Shown one piece after another: positions 1 through 5,970 of a stretch of 25,084 nucleotides of DNA. Under the pieces are notes generated by a model. It did no database searches and was not told the DNA's origin. It saw only the letters and a program-made list of their open reading frames with translations. Made by a program: the position numbers and the translations under genes. This stretch comes from an uncultured Rubrobacteraceae bacterium (GTDB lineage Bacteria; Actinomycetota; Rubrobacteria; Rubrobacterales; Rubrobacteraceae), in NCBI GenBank assembly GCA_902806105.1, contig CADCVI010000181.1, forward strand, positions 1 through 25,084, in the 5' to 3' direction. The first letter of the stretch is position 1. Every line of letters starts with the position of its first letter.

Positions 1-957
1 CTCTCCACGGACCTCACGGACGGGGCGCTCAGGGTCCTCGTCGGTCTCAGCCCGCGCGGCGTTCCGGGCCCTGAGGACGAAGCGCGGTTGCCCGCCAAGG
101 GCGGAGCGAAGGGTAGAACCCGGACGGGGCTGCTCGGCAGGCTGGCCGGGAGGACGGGGGGACGGGAAGCGCTAGAAGATCCGGGCGAGCGGATGCCCGT
201 CGTGCTGCTCGGCGGGGCCTTGGGCTCGCGGGAGGAGCTGGCAGCGGAGCTCCGGCGGGCCGGGGTCGAGGTGGGCGGGAGCGTACCGGCGGACGCGCGG
301 AGCGGTCTTCCGGGCGGGGTCCCCGAGCTTCCGGCGGTCGGGGAGGGAACGGTAGTAGCGGTCATGGACCCGTACCTCGTCCTGGCGGCGCGGGAGGCGG
401 AGGAGCGAGGGGCGCGGGTCGTCAGGACGCTGTTCCCCGTGGGGGTGGACGGCACCGCCCGTTTTATAGGGGACGTCGTGGCGGCGACCGGCGGCGTAAC
501 CAGTGAGGGGACCCGGGCCCGCCGGGTCTGGGAGGGTATGGAGCACCTTCGCGCCAGGGTCCGCGGCAAGCGGGTGTTCTTTACGGGGGATTCGGGGCTG
601 GAGATACCGCTCGCGCGTTTCCTCGCGAACGCGGGCGCGGTCGTGCTGGAGGTGGGGACGCCCCGGCTGGAGAAACGCTTCCTCGGGGTGGAGCTCTCGG
701 CCCTGGGGTCGGACGTGGACGTGGTCGAGGCGCCGGACTGGCGGGCGCAGCTCGGCCGGATAGAGGCAGCCCGGCCGGACGTGGTGGTGGCGGGTCCGGG
801 GCTCTTCGTCCCGCTCGTGGCGAGGGGGCACCTGTGCAGGTCTACCCTCGACGTCCTCGCGCTGGACCCTCGCGGCTACGAGGGGGCGCGCAGGGTGCTC
901 GCGCTCTTCGCCCGAACGTTCGAGCGGGCCGAGGACCTGGACGCCCTCAACCTGTGA
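1..957 (+). CDS. bchN: BchN-like subunit of a DPOR-type nitrogenase-like reductase (5' end outside window)
   Basis: The reading frame is open from base 1, so the TTG at 88 is not the real start and the gene begins upstream. In known DPOR, BchN pairs with BchB to form the catalytic heterotetramer that reduces the C17-C18 bond of protochlorophyllide, with electrons from BchL. The visible 318 residues match the C-terminal two thirds of BchN. TDLTDGALRVLVGLSP at the window edge aligns with the FTQGED region of Rhodobacter BchN. Later landmarks are GKRVFFTGDSGLE (GKSVFFLPDSQLE in Rhodobacter), LARFL, VEVGTP-like LEVGTP and ARPDVVVAGPGL. The three cluster cysteines lie upstream and cannot be checked. 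A basic Gly/Arg-rich stretch of about 35 residues, coded around 58-192, replaces a short loop of the family. BchB-like follows after 25 bases. Family assignment is firm; substrate is not. Confidence 0.85.
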   Translation, partial: LSTDLTDGALRVLVGLSPRGVPGPEDEARLPAKGGAKGRTRTGLLGRLAGRTGGREALEDPGERMPVVLLGGALGSREELAAELRRAGVEVGGSVPADARSGLPGGVPELPAVGEGTVVAVMDPYLVLAAREAEERGARVVRTLFPVGVDGTARFIGDVVAATGGVTSEGTRARRVWEGMEHLRARVRGKRVFFTGDSGLEIPLARFLANAGAVVLEVGTPRLEKRFLGVELSALGSDVDVVEAPDWRAQLGRIEAARPDVVVAGPGLFVPLVARGHLCRSTLDVLALDPRGYEGARRVLALFARTFERAEDLDALNL

Positions 958-982
958 GCCCGGTGGGTAGCGCGGGGCGGGA

Positions 983-2392
983 ATGAGGGTCCTTGGCGGC
1001 CTCTACGAGGGTCCGGGCAGCCACGGAATCCTGCGCGTGGCGGCCTCCGTCGAGGGGGTGCAGGCGGTCCTGCGCGCCTACCCGGAGGAGGGGTACTTCC
1101 CGGCGCTCCACGGGACGCTCACGCGTTCCGGGGACCCGGCGCCCGTCTCCCTCAGCCCCATCGGCGGCCCCGGGCTCGCGAGGGACCTGCAGGAGATCCC
1201 GCGCACGAACCCCGAGGCCGGGGCCGTGATCCTGGCGCGCTCCGAGGCGGCGCTGCTCTCCGGGGAGGATCTGCCCGGCCCCGTACTCCCCGGAAGCGGT
1301 GAGTCCGGACGCGCGCCGAAGCTCGTGACCTGCCCCTGGGAGTCGCCGGCCCTGCGCGAGATCGAGGCCGCCGACCTGGCCCTTAGAGAACTGGTCAGGG
1401 CGTGCGCCCGGCCCCAGGCCAAGAGCCCGGCCCCGACGGTCAACGTTTTCGGACCGCCGCTCTTCGGGCCGGGTGCTGAGGAGGAGGCCCGGGAGGTGGA
1501 GCGCCTCCTGGGCCTCATGGGCGTGGGGGCCGTGCGGGTGCCGCTCGGGGCCTCGATCGGGGAGCTCGCCCGTCTCCCCCGGGCGTGGGCGAACGTCGTG
1601 CTCTACCGGGAGGTCGGGGAGGCCGCGACCCGGTTCTTGCAGGACGAGTTCGGGATGCCGCGCGTGACGACCCCGCCCCTCGGCTCGGCAGGGACCGGGG
1701 CCGTCATGCGGGCGGTGGGAGAGCTGTGCGAGCTCGATCCGGGGAGGGTACGCCGGATGATCTGGGCGGAGCTCGCCAGGACGGCGAAGCTGCCGTGGTA
1801 CGCCCGCCTCGCCGTCCCCGAGACCTTCAAGGGCCGCAGGGTCGTCGTCTTCGGAGATTTCACCTACGCCCTCGGCCTCGGGTACACGCTGGCGCGCGAG
1901 GTAGGGCTGGAGGTCGCGTGGGCGGGGACGTACCTCTCGCAGCTCGAAAAGGACTTCCTTTTTCAGGCCGCGACGTTCACCGACGTGGCCTTCGTCACCG
2001 ACGATCCGGACGACGTAGCCGCCCGCGTCGAGGAGGCGGACCCCGACCTCATCGTCGGCACGCACCTCGAAGGGGCCGTCGCCGACGCCCTCGGCATCCC
2101 GCTCCTCCCCCTCTGCCCCCCCGTCGCCCAGAACCCGTTCGTGGGACGGCCCCTGATGGGCTACGCGGGCTCCAGCGTGCTCGCCGACGCCCTGGACGGC
2201 GCCCTACGAGGCGCGCCGAGGGAGCCCCGCCGCGGCAGCCAGGGGCCCGGCTGGACCGAGGAGGCGCTGGAGGAGTTGGAGGAGGTGCCGGCCTTTCTGA
2301 GGGGCCGGGTCCGCAGGCTCGCCGAGGAACGAGCCCGCGCCGTCGGCTCGCCGAACGTGACCCCCGGCATCCTGGAGGACAGCCGCTCCTGA
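983..2392 (+). CDS. bchB: BchB-like subunit of a DPOR-type reductase with altered active-site residues
   Basis: A 469-residue protein that aligns with BchB along its length: N-terminal LYEGPGSHGILRVA (TYEGPPHVGAMRVA in Rhodobacter), NVFGPPLFG, NVVLYREVGEAATRF, GRRVVVFGD, DLIVGTHLE, MGYAGSSVL, and the C-terminal helical PCP_red-type domain around residues 420-460 (EEVPAFLRGRVRR). BchB forms the heterotetramer with BchN and contributes an unusual Asp36 ligand to the [4Fe-4S] cluster. By my manual alignment to a remembered Rhodobacter sequence, Asp36 is Glu36, Cys95 of GSSCTAEL is Glu88, Asp274 is Val278 (a Glu lies two residues on), and His378 is Ala382. The last two are proton-transfer residues in characterised DPOR. 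The fold is kept, so a normal protochlorophyllide reductase is doubtful and a related reductase is likelier. The start is the ATG at 983, with only a weak GGGGCGGGA upstream. It is probably co-transcribed with the bchN-like gene. Confidence 0.88.
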   Translation: MRVLGGLYEGPGSHGILRVAASVEGVQAVLRAYPEEGYFPALHGTLTRSGDPAPVSLSPIGGPGLARDLQEIPRTNPEAGAVILARSEAALLSGEDLPGPVLPGSGESGRAPKLVTCPWESPALREIEAADLALRELVRACARPQAKSPAPTVNVFGPPLFGPGAEEEAREVERLLGLMGVGAVRVPLGASIGELARLPRAWANVVLYREVGEAATRFLQDEFGMPRVTTPPLGSAGTGAVMRAVGELCELDPGRVRRMIWAELARTAKLPWYARLAVPETFKGRRVVVFGDFTYALGLGYTLAREVGLEVAWAGTYLSQLEKDFLFQAATFTDVAFVTDDPDDVAARVEEADPDLIVGTHLEGAVADALGIPLLPLCPPVAQNPFVGRPLMGYAGSSVLADALDGALRGAPREPRRGSQGPGWTEEALEELEEVPAFLRGRVRRLAEERARAVGSPNVTPGILEDSRS

Positions 2393-2416
2393 CGCCCGCG
2401 GACCAGCCGCTATAAT
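2389..2416 (+). promoter_or_regulatory. Promoter for the 88-residue protein gene
   Basis: A perfect TATAAT at 2411-2416 is preceded, after 16 bases, by CTGACG (2389-2394, four of six matches to TTGACA). The -35 overlaps the stop codon of the BchB-like gene. The ribosome site AAAGGGAGG (2426-2434) and the TTG start at 2442 follow directly, giving a predicted leader of about 20 bases. Confidence 0.6.
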
Positions 2417-2441
2417 CTCGCGGAGAAAGGGAGGCGGGTCT

Positions 2442-2708
2442 TTGGGCATCAGGGATTTCATCGAGTACCTAAGGGAGCACCGGGAGAAGGCCGAGAGGCC
2501 CGAAGGTCTCTCCCCATCCGAGCGTCAGGAGGTCCTGAACGAGGCCGAGATGATGGTCGGGATGGCCGATGCCGCCATCCGCGAGCTCGGTTCGGTGCTC
2601 GCGAACCGCAGGATCAACCTGCCCGAAGAGCACGCCGTCCGGTTCGCCCAGGATGTCTTCCTCTACCTGAAGGACGAGGAAGAGAAGGTCAAGGAGAAGC
2701 TCCGCTAG
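2442..2708 (+). CDS. Small charged helical protein, function unknown
   Basis: An 88-residue protein starting at TTG 2442, with the ribosome site AAAGGGAGG seven bases upstream. It is rich in Glu, Arg, Lys and Leu and should be almost entirely alpha-helical. The N-terminal part (FIEYLREHREKAER) and the C-terminal part (FLYLKDEEEKVKEKL) look amphipathic or coiled-coil. There is no signal peptide, membrane segment or cysteine. I recognise no family. It has its own promoter just after the BchB-like gene, so it is probably not simply part of that operon. The coding call rests on the promoter, ribosome site and third-position GC bias. Confidence 0.75.
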   Translation: MGIRDFIEYLREHREKAERPEGLSPSERQEVLNEAEMMVGMADAAIRELGSVLANRRINLPEEHAVRFAQDVFLYLKDEEEKVKEKLR

Positions 2709-2773
2709 CCTCCGCATGCTTCTCGCCTTCGCGGGCTCCTCGTGCCCCTTCCCCCGGCTAGCCTCCTAGGCTT

Positions 2774-2926
2774 CTACTCGTCCTCCTCGCCCTCCTCATC
2801 TTCCTCCTCTTCCTGCTCGCCGAGGCAGCCGGAGAGGAAGAGCAACGTCGTCGCCGAGAGGCCCGCCAGACCGAGCTTCAGAAAGGCCCTGCGGCTCACC
2901 ACCTCACCCTCGCGGGGTTTCTTCAT
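2774..2926 (-). CDS. Tiny twin-arginine-type lipoprotein with an acidic tail
   Basis: A 50-residue ORF, ATG at 2926 to TAG at 2774. The N-terminus carries a textbook Tat motif, SRRAFLK (residues 11-17), then a hydrophobic stretch LGLAGLSATTLLF and a lipobox LSGC with Cys34. After lipidation and cleavage the mature chain would be only 17 residues, of which eleven are Glu or Asp (CLGEQEEEEDEEGEEDE). A ribosome site AAGGGA lies about eight bases before the ATG, and a possible -10 (GATAAT, minus strand) lies at 2962-2967. Family knowledge: Tat exports folded proteins and LspA (encoded at 15612 here) trims lipoproteins. What a 17-residue acidic lipopeptide does is unknown. Options are a surface metal or charge binder, a partner of the divergently encoded HtrA, or the remnant of a longer Tat lipoprotein. 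The signal anatomy makes a real gene likely. Confidence 0.72.
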   Translation of the reverse strand: MKKPREGEVVSRRAFLKLGLAGLSATTLLFLSGCLGEQEEEEDEEGEEDE

Positions 2927-2961
2927 CCCTGGTTTCCCTTCTTTCGAGGTCCCCCGGGGAT

Positions 2962-2967
2962 TATCTC
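2962..2967 (-). promoter_or_regulatory. Candidate -10 for the Tat lipoprotein gene
   Basis: GATAAT on the minus strand (five of six matches to TATAAT) would give a leader of about 30 bases that contains the AAGGGA ribosome site. I see no convincing -35. Confidence 0.4.
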
Positions 2968-3090
2968 AGAGGTAGAGGCGGGAGAGCTACCGGGGGCGGT
3001 CGGCGACAGGCCGATTCGGGAGGCGTGGCGCCGTCGCGGCGGTCCTCGTCCATCGCGGGAAGTGGAGACCGGGGGCCGCGAGCGCCTTGG

Positions 3091-3096
3091 TATACT
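3091..3096 (+). promoter_or_regulatory. Candidate -10 for the HtrA-like gene
   Basis: TATACT matches the -10 consensus at five of six positions and lies about 65 bases before the chosen GTG start. It falls inside the longest open frame (GTG at 3087), which is one reason to reject that upstream start. No clear -35 is visible. Confidence 0.45.
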
Positions 3097-3161
3097 CGAA
3101 AGAGGACTACTCCCGGTGCCGGTTGGATGGAGCGGGGCCCTGCCGACAGGAGGTTGAGAGG

Positions 3162-4262
3162 GTGACGAGAAGAATGCTGACGTTGCCCGTAGTGGTCCTC
3201 CTCCTGCTGGCCCTTGCCGGGGGATGCACCCTCGGTGGCGAGGAGGCCGGGGAATCCTCCGGGCAGGGGGGAGCGAACGTGGCCCAGCGGGCGCCCGAGC
3301 CCGCGGCCGGCATCTCCGGGGACGAGCCCGTGGCGCAGGTGGCATCTCAGGTCGGGCCGAGCGTCGTTCAGGTGAACGTGGAGGCGGTCCAGGAGACGCC
3401 GTTGGGTGCGCAGGAGCAGCAGGGGCTCGGGAGCGGTGTGATCTACCGTGAGGACGGCCACGTCATCACGAACAACCACGTCGTCGAGAGCGCCTCTTCG
3501 GTCAACATAGCCTTCGCCGACGGGAGCATCGAGCGTGGCGAGGTAATAGGTAACGACCCCGCCACCGACCTCGCGGTCGTGAAGGTCGAGCGGGACGGTC
3601 TGCCGGCGGCGCGCTTCCGCCAGAACGCGGACCTGACGCCCGGCCAGCTCGCGGTCGCGATAGGGAGCCCGTCCGGGTTCCAGTCCACCGTTACGGCCGG
3701 GGTTATAAGCGGCCTCAACAGGTCGCTGCCGCCGGAGCTTACCGGGGGCGACAACTCGCTCGTGGACCTGATCCAGACCGACGCGGCGATCTCCCCCGGC
3801 TCCTCCGGCGGCGGGCTCGCGGACCGCGCGGGCGAGATCGTCGGGATCAACGTCGCCTACCTGCCCCCGGCGCAGACGGGGGCCGAGAGCATAGGCTTCG
3901 CGATCCCCTCGGACACCGCGATCTCCGTCGCGGACCAGCTTATAGAGGACGGCGAGGCGACCCAGCCCTACCTCGGGGTGAACCTGGAGGAGATCACGCC
4001 GGAAGATGCCGAGCAGTTCGGCATCCCGGTCGAGGGCGGGGTGCTCGTCTCGGAGGTCGTGCGGGGCGGCCCGGCGGACGAGGCCGGGATGGAGCAGGGG
4101 GACGTCATCACGGCCGCCGGAGATGCCGAGGTTGCTACGTACGGCGACCTCCTGGGGGCCCTGCGCGACTACCGCCCCGGCGATAACATAAGCCTCGCGG
4201 TCGTCCGGGACGGCGAGGAACGGCGGTTCGAGATCGAGCTCGGCGAGCGTCCGCAGGGCTGA
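3162..4262 (+). CDS. HtrA/Deg-type serine protease with lipoprotein signal and one PDZ domain
   Basis: A 366-residue envelope protease that would degrade or refold damaged exported proteins. The GTG at 3162 is chosen because AGGAGG lies eight bases upstream (3148-3153) and the signal peptide then starts correctly: TRR, a hydrophobic stretch, and a lipobox ending at Cys22 (ALAGGC). A linker to about residue 50 is followed by the trypsin-like domain with His106 (TNNHVV), Asp136 (ATDLAVV) and Ser215 in SPGSSGGGL. The usual context is GNSGGPL, so Ser replaces Asn and Gly replaces Pro, but the triad is complete. One PDZ domain follows (about 270-360: YLGVNLEEIT, GGPADEAGMEQGDVI). Length is typical of DegS/HtrA-like single-PDZ proteins. 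It is divergent from the Tat lipoprotein gene. The small membrane-protein gene follows closely. Confidence 0.93.
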   Translation: MTRRMLTLPVVVLLLLALAGGCTLGGEEAGESSGQGGANVAQRAPEPAAGISGDEPVAQVASQVGPSVVQVNVEAVQETPLGAQEQQGLGSGVIYREDGHVITNNHVVESASSVNIAFADGSIERGEVIGNDPATDLAVVKVERDGLPAARFRQNADLTPGQLAVAIGSPSGFQSTVTAGVISGLNRSLPPELTGGDNSLVDLIQTDAAISPGSSGGGLADRAGEIVGINVAYLPPAQTGAESIGFAIPSDTAISVADQLIEDGEATQPYLGVNLEEITPEDAEQFGIPVEGGVLVSEVVRGGPADEAGMEQGDVITAAGDAEVATYGDLLGALRDYRPGDNISLAVVRDGEERRFEIELGERPQG

Positions 4263-4287
4263 TAACACGGGCATGAGGAGCGTTGAC

Positions 4288-4515
4288 GTGCTGAAGAAGC
4301 GGCTGGTCGAGACCTTCGCGATCCTCACGATCGGGGACGGGGTAATAGAGGTGATCGCACCGAGGGAACACTCACTCCTCTGGGAGGCGGGTCCCGAGGC
4401 GGCGCGCCGGGTCGCTCGCTTCTTCGCCAGAAACCCGAACTACATGCGAACCCTTGGCACGGCGCAGATCGTCTTCGGGATCTGGCTCGCGCTCAGGCAG
4501 TACGGTAAGGATTAG
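4288..4515 (+). CDS. Small protein with a C-terminal hydrophobic segment, function unknown
   Basis: About 75 residues. The GTG at 4288 is preferred because GAGGAG sits seven bases before it; the in-frame ATG at 4273 lies on top of that site and has no good ribosome site of its own. The sequence runs LKKRLVETFAILTIGDGVIE, then an amphipathic middle, then a hydrophobic stretch LGTAQIVFGIWLALRQY that could be a single membrane segment. I do not recognise a characterised family. It sits between the HtrA-like gene (25 bases upstream) and the CDF exporter (5 bases downstream), so it may belong to either transcript. Confidence 0.7.
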   Translation: MLKKRLVETFAILTIGDGVIEVIAPREHSLLWEAGPEAARRVARFFARNPNYMRTLGTAQIVFGIWLALRQYGKD

Positions 4516-4520
4516 CCGCC

Positions 4521-5447
4521 TTGGGCCACGACCACAACCATTCTCACGGCCACGCCGGGCACTCCCACGGGAGCGCGGACAAGCGCGCGCTCGCTATCGT
4601 GCTGGCCCTGACCGCGAGCTTCATGGTGGCCGAGGTGATCGGGGGCCTCCTCACGGGCTCACTCGCCCTGCTCGCCGACGCCGGGCACATGCTCTCGGAC
4701 GCGGCCTCCCTGGCCGTCGCACTCTTCGCCGCGTGGCTCGCGGGGCGGCCCGCGACCCCGTCCCGGAGCTTCGGCTTCCGCCGCGCGGAGATCCTCGCCG
4801 CCCTGTTCAACGGGCTGACGCTCGTGGCCATCTCGATCTGGATCTTCGTCGAGGCTTTCCGGCGCTTCTCGGACCCGCCGGAGGTTATGGGCGGGCTGAT
4901 GCTGGCCATCGCCGTGCTCGGCCTGCTGGTGAACGTCGCCGGGGCCTTTATCCTCTCGCGCTCGGAGGGCGAGAGCTTGAACGTCGAGGGCGCGCTTCGC
5001 CACGTGCTCGCCGACATCATGGGCTCGATAGGCGCGATCTTCGCCGCAACGGTCATCATCCTCACCGGCTGGCGCTACGCGGACCCCCTGATCAGCGCCC
5101 TCATCGGCCTCCTGATCCTGGCCTCTTCCTGGAAGCTCCTGCGCGACTCGGTGACCATCCTGCTCGAAGCGACCCCCCGCGGCATAGACGCGGACGCCGT
5201 CGGCAGGAAGATGGTCGGCGTCGAGGGCATAAACGAGGTCCACGACCTCCATATCTGGACCATAACGAGCGGGTTCCCCGCCCTCGCAGCCCACGTCCTC
5301 GTCGGCAACAACGAGAACTGCCACGAGAAGCGCCGGGAACTGGAAGACTTGCTGGAGCACGAGTTCGGCATAGACCACACCACCCTCCAGGTAGACCACG
5401 TCGGCGACCACCACGTCCCCCTACACACCCTCCGCTTCCGCTCCTAA
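4521..5447 (+). CDS. Cation diffusion facilitator, CzcD/ZitB type (Zn/Cd/Co exporter)
   Basis: A 308-residue inner-membrane antiporter expected to move Zn2+ or similar divalent metals out of the cytoplasm in exchange for protons. The TTG start at 4521 has AAGGA nine bases upstream. The N-terminus is His-rich (GHDHNHSHGHAGHSHG), typical of metal-loading tails in this family. Six membrane segments are visible. The transport site is formed by DAGHMLSD in the second segment (His56, Asp60) and HVLADIMGS in the fifth. The cytoplasmic C-terminal ferredoxin-like domain has VHDLHIWTIT and a His-rich end. It lies just before the CadC-like sensor and P1B-ATPase but is separated from them by a 133-base gap with its own promoter signals. 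It may be co-regulated but is probably a separate transcript. Confidence 0.93.
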   Translation: MGHDHNHSHGHAGHSHGSADKRALAIVLALTASFMVAEVIGGLLTGSLALLADAGHMLSDAASLAVALFAAWLAGRPATPSRSFGFRRAEILAALFNGLTLVAISIWIFVEAFRRFSDPPEVMGGLMLAIAVLGLLVNVAGAFILSRSEGESLNVEGALRHVLADIMGSIGAIFAATVIILTGWRYADPLISALIGLLILASSWKLLRDSVTILLEATPRGIDADAVGRKMVGVEGINEVHDLHIWTITSGFPALAAHVLVGNNENCHEKRRELEDLLEHEFGIDHTTLQVDHVGDHHVPLHTLRFRS

Positions 5448-5550
5448 CCGGAATAGCGTGCAGGACACGAACGGGCCTTCTCCCTACCGGTCCGGAACCA
5501 CCGGAGCGCAAGAAGCACACGAACCAGGGTCCAACGCCCGTTCTCTAGAG

Positions 5551-5597
5551 CAACGTATCAACGTAGGTTAGTATGTAGATATGAGAGACGAACGTTG
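5551..5597 (+). promoter_or_regulatory. Candidate leaderless promoter and repeated half-sites at the CadC-like gene
   Basis: TAGTAT (5569-5574) ends six bases before the ATG at 5581, so transcription would start at or next to the ATG. No ribosome site precedes the ATG, which fits leaderless translation. CAACGT occurs in direct repeat at 5551-5556 and 5559-5564, and its inverse ACGTTG at 5592-5597, flanking the -10. These may be binding half-sites for the encoded ArsR-family sensor. No clear -35 is seen. The operator reading is inference. Confidence 0.45.
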
Positions 5598-5970
5598 TGA
5601 CCTGTTGTGTTTGGATGCGCCCCGGGCGGAGGGTATCCGCCGGGCGCTGTTGGAGGACGGGGCGGCTCGGGAGGCTTCCGAGCGGGCGCGGGCGCTCTCG
5701 GACCCGACGAGGCTTACGCTCGCTGCGGCGTTGCGTGGGGCGGGAGGAGAAGGCGGGATCGGGGAGTTGTGCGTCTGCGATCTGGCCTGGATCTCCTCCC
5801 GCGCCCAGAACCTGGTCTCGCACCACCTCCGCGCGCTCCGCGCCCAGGGCCTCGTCGCCTCCCGCCGGAGCGGCAAGCTGGTCATGTACTCGCTGACGCC
5901 CGCAGGCAGGGCCCTCCTCGACGCCGTGCTCGGCGAGCAGACGTGGCCCACGAGGGTAGGAGCGGAATGA
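5581..5970 (+). CDS. ArsR/SmtB-family metal sensor, CadC type
   Basis: A 129-residue winged-helix repressor that should release DNA when it binds a soft metal such as Cd, Pb or Zn. The N-terminal CDLLC (Cys6, Cys10) and the ELCVCDL motif of helix 3 (Cys64, Cys66) match the four thiolates of the CadC alpha3N site. The recognition region SRAQNLVSHHLRALRAQGLV and the wing RRSGKLVMYSL follow. The CadC dimer-interface (alpha5) Asp/His zinc ligands are not evident: the end reads TPAGRALLDAVL. Sensing is therefore probably through the thiolate site alone. The ATG at 5581 lacks a ribosome site and fits a leaderless message. Its stop overlaps the ATPase start (ATGA), so the two are translationally coupled, the usual sensor-exporter arrangement. 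Confidence 0.92.
   Translation: MRDERCDLLCLDAPRAEGIRRALLEDGAAREASERARALSDPTRLTLAAALRGAGGEGGIGELCVCDLAWISSRAQNLVSHHLRALRAQGLVASRRSGKLVMYSLTPAGRALLDAVLGEQTWPTRVGAE

Noticed and set aside
2742..2975. Plus-strand open frame rich in Ser and Pro
   Set aside because: It is the antisense of the acidic tail and signal peptide of the minus-strand Tat lipoprotein; the Ser run arises from complementing Glu codons. The minus frame has a ribosome site, Tat motif and lipobox.
3087..3161. N-terminal extension of the HtrA-like protein
   Set aside because: It contains the likely -10 and ends at the AGGAGG site; the signal peptide begins properly only at GTG 3162.
4659..5414. Long minus-strand frames opposite the CDF exporter, and similar frames opposite or across most genes
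   Set aside because: They are shadows created by GC-rich codons; they lack ribosome sites, family motifs and third-position bias of their own.
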